Made by a program: the position numbers and the translations under genes
Shown here: positions 1 to 6,930 of the stretch, piece after piece
Numbering within the stretch: position 1 is the first letter of the stretch
Layout: each line of letters begins with the position of its first letter
NCBI GenBank assembly: GCA_024636315.1
Contig: JAGXHJ010000104.1
Span: 1-34,317, forward strand
Direction of reading: 5' to 3'
DNA: 34,317 nt
DNA from: Methylophaga sp.
GTDB lineage: Bacteria > Pseudomonadota > Gammaproteobacteria > Nitrosococcales > Methylophagaceae
The notes under the pieces: generated by a model
The model's input: the letters and a program-made list of their open reading frames with translations, nothing else
Database searches by the model: none
Told to the model about the DNA's origin: nothing

Positions 1-135
1 AATGATGGCAATGTGAAACGTCATACATTAGAACGAATCGAATCAATGATATTAGGGGCTGCAGGTAAAACGCTGGGGTATAAAGCACTTATTGGAAAAT
101 CGTATTTTCCTGAAAGTGGTATTAATGTATGTTAG
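1..135 (+). CDS. 3' end of an unrecognised gene (partial)
   Basis: A frame open from the window edge runs 44 codons to a TAG at 133-135. The visible tail is of mixed composition with no obvious membrane segment and ends in GINVC. I do not recognise the family. Its stop overlaps the start of the following NfeD-like gene by 7 bases, which suggests co-transcription. It does not read as the C-terminus of a stomatin/SPFH protein, the usual NfeD partner. Only a fragment is present, so it could also be a chance open frame, although the codons look ordinary for this genome. Confidence 0.45.
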   Translation, partial: NDGNVKRHTLERIESMILGAAGKTLGYKALIGKSYFPESGINVC

Positions 136-452
136 TCCCATATTTTATGCCTGAAATGCAGTGGGAATATCAGGTGTTTGTTTTTGCATTATTATCAGTT
201 GCCAGCATTGTTGTGTGGAAAATTTATTATAAAAACAATCCACTTATCTCAGATGAGCCATTGCTTAATCGTCGCGGTGAACAATATGTAGGACGGATTA
301 TTACCTTGCAAGTGCCTATCGTAGATGGCCAAGGTAAAGTTAAAGTTGATGACTCGACATGGAAGATTGAAGGTGAAGATTGTCCGGCTGGTACTAAAGT
401 CAAAATTGTCAGTCTAAACAATGTCGTTTTTAAGGTTGAGATAGTTCAATAA
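129..452 (+). CDS. NfeD-family membrane protein, short N-terminus
   Basis: 107 aa. One hydrophobic segment lies at about residues 11-30 (the WEYQVFVFALLSVASIVVW area). It is followed by the NfeD C-terminal OB-fold domain, with the family's LNRRGEQYVGR start at about 46-56 and the PAGTKVKIV strand near 87-95. NfeD-type proteins usually pair with SPFH/stomatin proteins and act in membrane organisation. Short members usually run about 140-155 aa with two or more N-terminal membrane helices; here the first 40 or so residues are absent. A TAA at 123-125, in frame just before the ATG, rules out a longer protein in this frame. It is either a naturally small form or a 5'-truncated gene. The domain assignment is firm; function is inferred. 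Confidence 0.75.
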   Translation: MLVPYFMPEMQWEYQVFVFALLSVASIVVWKIYYKNNPLISDEPLLNRRGEQYVGRIITLQVPIVDGQGKVKVDDSTWKIEGEDCPAGTKVKIVSLNNVVFKVEIVQ

Positions 453-497
453 TTTATTTTACAGCTAAATGCATCAAACTAAGCTGATAAGAAAAAT

Positions 498-568
498 AGC
501 TTTGCCATTGCAACTAATAGAGTGCCGGTACCTTTAATAACAGACCGTCACTCTATTAAGGCAAAGCT
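498..568. repeat. Long two-part stem-loop in the nfeD-roxA gap
   Basis: The outer stem is 9 bp, perfect: AGCTTTGCC at 498-506 with GGCAAAGCT at 560-568. The inner stem is 10 bp, perfect: TAATAGAGTG at 515-524 with CACTCTATTA at 549-558. The left side carries an 8-base bulge (507-514), the right side 1 base. The 24-base loop contains the palindrome GGTACC. No T-run follows, so it is not a textbook terminator. It could still end the nfeD transcript, be a small mobile palindrome, or be a structured RNA. The rest of the 453-729 gap shows nothing I can name. Confidence 0.55.
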
Positions 569-729
569 GTCACTTTGATACCAGCACTATTACATTACTC
601 CTACAAACAACACAATCTTCAATCCCTCATGGTCGTTAGCGGGAGTCTAATAATGCCTTTGATATATTGCCATACGCGCGTATAACTAAGATAAAAACTA
701 ATACATGATATTTTCATAGGTATCCCCCC

Positions 730-1899
730 ATGTCAGACTTCTTTAATACCGGACTCACTCAACAACAGTTTTTAGATGAATATTGGCAAAAAAAACCACT
801 ATTGATTAGACAGGCATTTGTTGATTTTGAATCACCAATTAGTCCAGAAGATTTGGCTGGATTAGCATGCGAGCCAGAAATTGAATCTCGGTTGATTGAA
901 GAAAACGGCCAAGATGGGCCTTGGCAAGTCACTCAGGGCCCATTTTCAGAAGATGATTTTGCTCGTTTGCCTGCCACAAACTGGACGATGTTAGTGCAGG
1001 ATGTCGATAAACATTTGCCCGACCTGCAACATATCTTAGAGCCATTTCATTTTATTCCTGATTGGCGACGTGATGATTTGATGATTAGTTACGCGCCGGA
1101 ACATGGCACCGTCGGCCCTCATACCGATGGTTACGATGTGTTTTTATTGCAAGCATTAGGAGCTCGTCGCTGGCAGATCGGTGATATACCATTAATCGAT
1201 GCCCCAATAATTGCGGGGCTTGATGTACAGATACTAACTGAGTTTACACCTGATCAAACTTGGGATTTACAGGCCGGTGATATGCTCTATCTTCCCCCCC
1301 ACTTTGCACATCACGGCGTGGCAATGAATGATTGTATGACCTACTCGATTGGTTTTCGAGCACCATCACAGGTAGATATGCTAGATGCCGTAGTCAATTC
1401 CATGCTGGAACAAGGTCTAGGCAAAATGAGGTATAACGATTCGGATTTAAAGTTATCGCCACATAGCGCTGAGATTGATGCTCAGGCTGTAGCCAGATTG
1501 AAAGTTATGTTACATCAGGCTATTGACGATGCTGAGCCGATTTTAGCAAGTGCATTGGGTAAGTTTGTAACCGAAACGAAATCTAGTTTATCGGCGATAG
1601 TTGAGGAGTCTTTTGCTGATTTACCGACAATAGATGAAGTTAACCGGCTGTTTGAGCAAGGTGATGTTTTACAAAGAAATCTATATTGCCGCTTTGCATG
1701 GACGGCTAATGAAGTGGGCGGTCAGTTATTTCTCGCCGGTGAAGCCTATCCTGTTAGTGTGAAAGGCATCATGCATTTAGCTAGGTTAACTGAACAAAAT
1801 GAACTAACGATTACTGATTGGCAGCAGTTAAAACTGGACCCTCAAATTGCTACTTTATTATGTCAACTTATCGCTGAGGGTGGTTGGTTTTGGCTGTGA
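730..1899 (+). CDS. roxA: Ribosomal oxygenase RoxA (YcfD), L16 arginine hydroxylase
   Basis: 389 aa, a JmjC/cupin-fold Fe(II)/2-oxoglutarate oxygenase. E. coli YcfD, of similar length, hydroxylates an arginine of ribosomal protein L16 in the cytoplasm. The iron-binding triad is visible: H131 and D133 in GPHTDGYDVFLLQALGARRW, and a histidine of the PPHFAHHG motif (most likely H194). The N-terminal FLDEYWQKKPLLIR block and the C-terminal winged-helix-like region with a WxxNEVGGQLFLAGE-type stretch also fit the family. It stands alone, with a structured gap upstream and glcF converging downstream. The ATG at 730 agrees with the usual family start; the Shine-Dalgarno is weak. Confidence 0.93.
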   Translation: MSDFFNTGLTQQQFLDEYWQKKPLLIRQAFVDFESPISPEDLAGLACEPEIESRLIEENGQDGPWQVTQGPFSEDDFARLPATNWTMLVQDVDKHLPDLQHILEPFHFIPDWRRDDLMISYAPEHGTVGPHTDGYDVFLLQALGARRWQIGDIPLIDAPIIAGLDVQILTEFTPDQTWDLQAGDMLYLPPHFAHHGVAMNDCMTYSIGFRAPSQVDMLDAVVNSMLEQGLGKMRYNDSDLKLSPHSAEIDAQAVARLKVMLHQAIDDAEPILASALGKFVTETKSSLSAIVEESFADLPTIDEVNRLFEQGDVLQRNLYCRFAWTANEVGGQLFLAGEAYPVSVKGIMHLARLTEQNELTITDWQQLKLDPQIATLLCQLIAEGGWFWL

Positions 1900-1967
1900 T
1901 GGTTATTAACTAAAGGGTATTATTAAATCGATAAGGATAGACTGCGAGGGTACCTTTCAACCGATTC

Positions 1968-3122
1968 CTAATTATCTAATAATTCAATCCAATGTTTAAC
2001 AGGCAGTTTGGTGCCCTTTGCAAGGTGTATTTGACAGCCAATATTGGATGTAACAATCAAGTCAGGTTGTGAGCGACTGAGATTATTTAACTTATTATCT
2101 CTTAGTTGCCTTGCCATTTCGGGCTGAAAAAGAGAATAAGTACCGGCTGATCCACAACATAAATGGCTGTCGATGACGGGTGTTAGTTCATAACCAAGTT
2201 TCTCTAGTAGGCCTTCGACTAAGTTTGGTAGCTTCTGACCATGTTGCAAAGAACAAGGTGCATGGTATGAAATTTTTTCGTTTGCTACAGTTAGTAGTGA
2301 CAAATCCTGTTCCAATAAAAACTCAGCAATGTCTTTTGTTTGAGCTGCAACACTTAGCGCTTTTTGATAATAAACATCGCCTGCTTCAAATAGTGTTGGA
2401 TAATCTTTCACCATTAGGCCACAACCACTGGCGGTGGAAATGATGGTGTCGACTCCCGATTTCAGCATGGTTAACCATTGATCAATATTACGTTTAACCT
2501 TAATTAACGCCTCACCCTGTGCAGAAAGATGATGGTCGACAGCACCACAACATTCTTTTTCTGTGGTTTCAACTATTTCATAACCTAGTGTGGCCAGCAC
2601 ATTAGTGGTCGCGTGGTTGGTATTGGGGGTGAATACCGGTTGCACACAACCACTTAATAGCAATACTCGTCCTTTTGTACCATTTTGTTGTACAGACGGC
2701 GTTTGAATAGGCGCATGTTTTACAAACGGCGCTCCGATGTTAACTATAGAAGGAGTGGTCAACAGTTTACGAACACTCATTCGTAGGGCTTTTTGCCAAA
2801 GCGGACGCTTGCCTTCAATCACTTTACGACCAATATCAGCCAGCTCACCATATTTCACGCCCGAGGGGCAGGTCGTCTCACAAGCTCGACAGGTTAGGCA
2901 CCGGTCAAGATGATGAATAGTATTTTTACTGAACTCATTATTTTCTAAAACAGATTTTATAAGATAAATTCGACCGCGAGGAGAGTCTGATTCATTTCCT
3001 GTTAGTTGATATGTTGGGCAAGTGGATAAGCAAAAACCACAATGCACACATGATCTGAGAATACTTTCTGCTTTTTGGGTTTGTGCGGTTTTAATACCAG
3101 TCACAGATAGTTTTGTGTGCAT
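1968..3122 (-). CDS. glcF: Glycolate oxidase iron-sulfur subunit GlcF
   Basis: 384 aa (E. coli GlcF is slightly over 400). It carries electrons from the GlcD/GlcE flavin sites towards the quinone pool at the inner membrane during oxidation of glycolate to glyoxylate. Two 4Fe-4S motifs lie near the N-terminus: C25-x2-C28-x2-C31-x3-C35P and C75-x2-C78-x2-C81-x3-C85P. Two cysteine-rich CCG-type motifs follow (CCGAVDHH and CCGSAGTY), typical of GlcF and heterodisulfide-reductase-like subunits. It is the last gene of glcDEF. Its ATG shares one base with the glcE stop (TAATG), so the two are probably translationally coupled. Confidence 0.94.
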   Translation of the reverse strand: MHTKLSVTGIKTAQTQKAESILRSCVHCGFCLSTCPTYQLTGNESDSPRGRIYLIKSVLENNEFSKNTIHHLDRCLTCRACETTCPSGVKYGELADIGRKVIEGKRPLWQKALRMSVRKLLTTPSIVNIGAPFVKHAPIQTPSVQQNGTKGRVLLLSGCVQPVFTPNTNHATTNVLATLGYEIVETTEKECCGAVDHHLSAQGEALIKVKRNIDQWLTMLKSGVDTIISTASGCGLMVKDYPTLFEAGDVYYQKALSVAAQTKDIAEFLLEQDLSLLTVANEKISYHAPCSLQHGQKLPNLVEGLLEKLGYELTPVIDSHLCCGSAGTYSLFQPEMARQLRDNKLNNLSRSQPDLIVTSNIGCQIHLAKGTKLPVKHWIELLDN

Positions 3123-3697
3123 TAGAGAAAGATTCCCTTCGGATCGAAGACCTTTTTTAGTCCATATTCTATGCGTTCTCTCACCTGCGATGGGGAATCA
3201 ATATTAGCTGCGATAGTTGTTTTGACAGTATTTGCATACGCTTTCGGTAAAACCCTAAAACTAATTTCACAGACAGCGACTAATCTACCCTTAGATCCTA
3301 CTAATAATCGAGAAACGTCATAGCCTGCGACGTTTTTCATTACCTGACCACCAAAGGTCAAGATCTGGCCTTGTCCATCAATAACTTTTACGCCTAGCAC
3401 TGCATCTCGTAGCTCGGGACTGCCTATTGAATAGGCACCACCAATCGTTGCACTGTCATTATTTTGTACCGTGAAAGGTAATATTTGGTTCTTGTGTTTG
3501 AGTATACTTTCTATTTCTGTGATTCTAGTTCCTGCTTTTACTGTCATCACTAATTCGTCTGGGTGATAACCAATAAATCCAGCATACGGCGACATGTCTA
3601 ACGTATTGCTGGCAGTGGATTTTAATTGACTGTTATTGCCAATGATTTGTAATTGCTCTGCTTCCAGAATACGTTGTTGTATTTGTTCAATGTTCAT
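3122..3697 (-). CDS. glcE: Glycolate oxidase FAD-binding subunit GlcE, shortened
   Basis: 191 aa against about 350 in E. coli. The PCMH-type FAD-binding domain is present and well conserved: LQIIGNNSQ near the N-terminus, the YHPDELVMTVKAGT block, SATIGGAYSIG, and the GGQVMKNVAGYDVSRLLVGS signature. After FRVLPKAYANT the usual C-terminal FAD-oxidase domain is missing. The protein nevertheless closes with KKVFDPKGIFL, which looks like the normal family tail, so it resembles an internal deletion rather than a simple truncation. The gene is bounded tightly by glcD (4-base gap) and glcF (1-base overlap), and no frameshift is needed. Whether the complex works with this form is unknown. Confidence 0.88.
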   Translation of the reverse strand: MNIEQIQQRILEAEQLQIIGNNSQLKSTASNTLDMSPYAGFIGYHPDELVMTVKAGTRITEIESILKHKNQILPFTVQNNDSATIGGAYSIGSPELRDAVLGVKVIDGQGQILTFGGQVMKNVAGYDVSRLLVGSKGRLVAVCEISFRVLPKAYANTVKTTIAANIDSPSQVRERIEYGLKKVFDPKGIFL

Positions 3698-3701
3698 CGC
3701 T

Positions 3702-5132
3702 TTAAAACCGCTCTAAATGCGGGTGCGGTAATTCACCATGATGTACATGCATATTGCCCAACTCCGCACAGCGATGAAGTGTAGGCACGGCCTTACCAGG
3801 GTTGAGCAATGCTTTTGGATCAAACACGTCTTTTATCTGATGAAAGATATCAAGTTCAGCAGGCGAGAATTGATGACACATGGCATTGAGTTTCTCAACA
3901 CCTACGCCGTGTTCGCCGGTGATACTGCCGCCTACATCGACACAGAGTTTTAAAATCTCAGTACCAAATGCTTCGGTCTTTTGTTGTTCATCGGGCACAT
4001 TGGCATCATAGAGAATCAAGGGATGTAAATTACCATCACCAGCATGAAATACATTGGCTACACGCAGGCCATAATGCAGTGATAAATGACTTATTTTTTC
4101 CAATACATCTGCTAAATAGCGTCGAGGAATAGTGCCATCCATACAGTAATAATCGGGTGATAATCGGCCGACAGCAGGAAAGGCTGATTTGCGACCTTGC
4201 CAAAGCGATAAACGTTCTTTTTCGTTATTAGCGACTTTAATGAGTGAGGCATTGGCTAATAAGAGTAGTACCTTATCTAACTCTTGTTGAACTTCTAATT
4301 CATCGCCATCTAGCTCGCATAATAAGAGTGCTTGAGCATCTCGAGGATAGCCAGCATGTGCAAAATCTTCTGCCGCTCCAATAGCGAACTGATCCATCAT
4401 TTCTAAACCGGCAGGAATAATACCTGCCTTAATGATGTTAGATATTGCATTGGCACAATCTCTCACATGCTCAAAGCCTGCCATGACTAGTTTGACTGCG
4501 GCGGGTTTTGGTGTGAGTTTTACAGTTATTTCGGTGATAACGCCTAATAAACCTTCGGAGCCATTCATTAATGCTAATAGGCCTAGGCCGCTGTCATCAC
4601 GATGAAGAACCAGTTCTTCGCCATCAATCGTCAGCATTTTTATGGCGACCACATTATGTACGGTTAAGCCATATTTTAAACAATGAACGCCACCAGAGTT
4701 TTCAGCAACATTGCCGCCGATAGTGCATGCGATTTGTGATGAAGGATCCGGCGCATAATACAATCCATATTCAGAGGCCGCTTCACTAATCGCAATATTA
4801 CGAACACCGGGTTCAACAATGGCTGTTTGAGCTATAGGATCGATAGAGATGATTTTATTGAGTTTGGATAAACCCAGTACGATGCTATTTTCTAACGGTA
4901 ATGCGCCTCCAGAAAGGCCCGTTCCCGCACCGCGAGTAACAATCGGGGTATTGTGAGTTTTACACAATTCAATAACACGTTTAATGTGATCAATAGTTTC
5001 TGGCAATACCACCGCTAAGGGTTTTTGTCGGTACATACTCAGTGCGTCACACTCAAAAGGGCGAGTCATTTCATCGCCTTGAATGACGATATTATGGGGG
5101 AGTGAGCGTGATAATTCTTGAGTAATTAACAT
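3702..5132 (-). CDS. glcD: Glycolate oxidase catalytic FAD subunit GlcD
   Basis: 476 aa from the ATG at 5132 (E. coli 499). It oxidises glycolate (or D-lactate) to glyoxylate using FAD. The PCMH FAD-binding domain is at about residues 35-215: PIVTRGAGTGLSGGALP, the APDPSSQIACTIGGNVAENSGG block and the NGSEGLLGVITEI motif. The C-terminal FAD-oxidase domain includes NVFHAGDGNLHPLI and GEHGVGVEK, and ends FDPKALLNPGK. The frame extends 10 codons further up to a TTG at 5162. I prefer the ATG because the family normally begins with a short helix before the xPYECDAL-like stretch, and neither start has a strong ribosome site. First gene of glcDEF, head to head with the aminotransferase gene. Confidence 0.94.
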   Translation of the reverse strand: MLITQELSRSLPHNIVIQGDEMTRPFECDALSMYRQKPLAVVLPETIDHIKRVIELCKTHNTPIVTRGAGTGLSGGALPLENSIVLGLSKLNKIISIDPIAQTAIVEPGVRNIAISEAASEYGLYYAPDPSSQIACTIGGNVAENSGGVHCLKYGLTVHNVVAIKMLTIDGEELVLHRDDSGLGLLALMNGSEGLLGVITEITVKLTPKPAAVKLVMAGFEHVRDCANAISNIIKAGIIPAGLEMMDQFAIGAAEDFAHAGYPRDAQALLLCELDGDELEVQQELDKVLLLLANASLIKVANNEKERLSLWQGRKSAFPAVGRLSPDYYCMDGTIPRRYLADVLEKISHLSLHYGLRVANVFHAGDGNLHPLILYDANVPDEQQKTEAFGTEILKLCVDVGGSITGEHGVGVEKLNAMCHQFSPAELDIFHQIKDVFDPKALLNPGKAVPTLHRCAELGNMHVHHGELPHPHLERF

Positions 5133-5179
5133 AGGTATTATTATAATGACTTCTTTATCCAAGAACCATAAGTAGAATT

Positions 5180-6295
5180 ATGCAATCATTTAATCCACCT
5201 ATTCGCACGCTTATGGGGCCTGGCCCATCTGATGTTCATCCTCGGGTTTTACAAGCGATGGCTCGCCCAACAATTGGCCATCTTGACCCTTATTTCATTG
5301 AAATGATGGACCAAACTAAACAAGCCCTTAAATACGCATTTAAAACTCAAAATGAACTGACGATGCCTGTATCTGCACCTGGGTCTGCGGGAATGGAAAC
5401 ATGTTTTGCCAATTTAGTTGAGCCAGGTGACAAAGTCATTGTCTGTATCAACGGCGTGTTTGGTAATCGTATGAAAGAGAATGTAATTCGATTTGGTGGC
5501 GAAGCGATCGTGGTTGAAGATAAATGGGGCGAAGCCATTACCATTGAAAAAGTAGAGCAAGCACTAAAAGAAAATCCAGATACTAAAATTCTTGCCTTTG
5601 TCCATGCTGAAACTTCCACCGGTGCACAATCAGATGCCAAAGCGCTTTGTGCTTTAGCCGATCAATATGGTTGCTTGAATATTGTCGATGCCGTTACCTC
5701 ATTGGCTGGTACTGAATTACGAGTTGATGACTGGGGTATTGATGCTATTTATTCTGGTACCCAAAAATGTATGTCAGCACCACCGGGTCTTTCACCGATT
5801 AGTTTTAGTAAACGGGCTATCCAAAAATTATCTAATCGTAAAATACCGGTAACAAGTTGGTTTTTAGACCTTAATCTGGTGATGGGCTATTGGGGAAAAG
5901 GTACTAAACGCGCCTATCATCATACTGCACCGGTTAATACGTTGTATGGTCTGCATGAGTCGCTGGTGATGTTGATGGAAGAGGGCATCGAAAATTCGTG
6001 GGCACGTCATAAACAGCAACATGAAACACTTAAACTAAGTTTAGAAGCCATGGGCATTAAGTTTTTGGTCAAAGAGCGAGATCGTTTGCCACAGTTAAAT
6101 ACAGTTTGGATCCCTGAAGGCGCCGATGATGCCTTAGTTCGCTCAACATTACTTAATGAATACAATTTAGAAATTGGCGCAGGTCTAGGTGATTTAGCAG
6201 GCAAAGTATGGCGCATTGGTTTGATGGGCCATTCGGCAAGAAATGAAAATGTATTATTAGCTACAGCGGCTTTGAAAGAAGTGTTATCACGATAA
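5180..6295 (+). CDS. Alanine/serine-glyoxylate aminotransferase family protein
   Basis: 371 aa, a class V PLP-dependent aminotransferase. It would transfer an amino group from serine or alanine to glyoxylate, making glycine. Family marks: the opening LMGPGPSDVHPRVL, APGSAGMET (cofactor phosphate site), D170 in VDAVTSLAG (pairs with the pyridine nitrogen), and the PLP lysine K196 in YSGTQKCMSAPPGL. The YHHTAP motif and the C-terminal WRIGLMGHSA block are also typical. It starts within 50 bases of the oppositely oriented glcD, so it is placed to consume the glyoxylate made by GlcDEF. Serine versus alanine as donor cannot be decided from sequence alone; PucG-like (S)-ureidoglycine aminotransferases belong to the same family but fit this context less well. 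Confidence 0.88.
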   Translation: MQSFNPPIRTLMGPGPSDVHPRVLQAMARPTIGHLDPYFIEMMDQTKQALKYAFKTQNELTMPVSAPGSAGMETCFANLVEPGDKVIVCINGVFGNRMKENVIRFGGEAIVVEDKWGEAITIEKVEQALKENPDTKILAFVHAETSTGAQSDAKALCALADQYGCLNIVDAVTSLAGTELRVDDWGIDAIYSGTQKCMSAPPGLSPISFSKRAIQKLSNRKIPVTSWFLDLNLVMGYWGKGTKRAYHHTAPVNTLYGLHESLVMLMEEGIENSWARHKQQHETLKLSLEAMGIKFLVKERDRLPQLNTVWIPEGADDALVRSTLLNEYNLEIGAGLGDLAGKVWRIGLMGHSARNENVLLATAALKEVLSR

Positions 6296-6308
6296 GTTAA
6301 GTCGGAGT

Positions 6309-6335
6309 GTTCAAGGGGCAAAAATCCCCTTGAAC
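6309..6335. terminator. Hairpin between convergent genes
   Basis: Perfect 10-bp inverted repeat GTTCAAGGGG / CCCCTTGAAC with loop CAAAAAT. It lies just after the aminotransferase stop and before the end of the converging asparaginase gene. A- and T-rich bases flank it on the downstream side, but there is no clean T-run. It probably serves as a terminator for one or both genes. Confidence 0.7.
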
Positions 6336-6392
6336 TACTTAAAAATTAAATTCCATTGCATACTACTGCTCGAACCTGATGGCTTTGTTATA

Positions 6393-6875
6393 TCACTTGG
6401 CTTCAAAGCGGTTAAGTGCCACATTTTTCACCGAAGCTACGGGATCAAATATTCGACCATTCATCGCTATATATACTCCAGATGGTAGAGTCTGCGCTCC
6501 AGTTAAAGCACAGCCCAAATTAAATACAGCGTCGCTATCCCTGTATTGAGCGGGATACATTGAGCCGGTCAATACAATGGTTTTATCGGGGATGTTCTGC
6601 AAAAATTCTGCTGTTGCAATCATCGTATCTGTGCCATGAGTAACGATTATATTGTGACTTTTTTCTGAGAGGATGGCTTCGCGAATTATTTCCCGATCCG
6701 AATTATCAATATCCAGACTGTCCTTTTGCATTAGCGATGTCACTTCGAAATCAACTACGACATTGGCCCTTTCTAATATACCTGCAACTTGTGGTTCTCC
6801 AACCTGATAGGTATCTTTTTGATCGAAGTAGGTCTTATCGATTGTGCCACCCGTTGTAAATATTTTTATTATCAT
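6393..6875 (-). CDS. Single-domain asparaginase homologue
   Basis: 160 aa, matching only the N-terminal domain of bacterial L-asparaginases, which run about 320-350 aa. Nucleophile motif TTGGTID has T11. The second catalytic motif THGTDTM has T82 and D83. A substrate-site DS pair (D52, S53) and the TGSMYPAQ...DAVFNL block are also present. The C-terminal domain is absent, and I see no lysine equivalent to K162 of E. coli type II asparaginase. The gene ends cleanly, so it looks like a genuine short form and not a fresh truncation. It may hydrolyse another amide or have a different role. Transcribed alone, between rep and a convergent hairpin. Confidence 0.8.
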   Translation of the reverse strand: MIIKIFTTGGTIDKTYFDQKDTYQVGEPQVAGILERANVVVDFEVTSLMQKDSLDIDNSDREIIREAILSEKSHNIIVTHGTDTMIATAEFLQNIPDKTIVLTGSMYPAQYRDSDAVFNLGCALTGAQTLPSGVYIAMNGRIFDPVASVKNVALNRFEAK

Positions 6876-6930
6876 GCTTGTTCCTTTCCTAATAATAACG
6901 CTTAGCTGGTTGCTAGCAAATAGAAGTAAT

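Noticed and set aside
1900-1967. Possible terminator between roxA and glcF
   Set aside because: Short AT-rich gap with no convincing inverted repeat.
5133-5162. Ten-codon N-terminal extension of GlcD from a TTG
   Set aside because: The ATG at 5132 gives the family-typical N-terminus, and no ribosome site supports the TTG.
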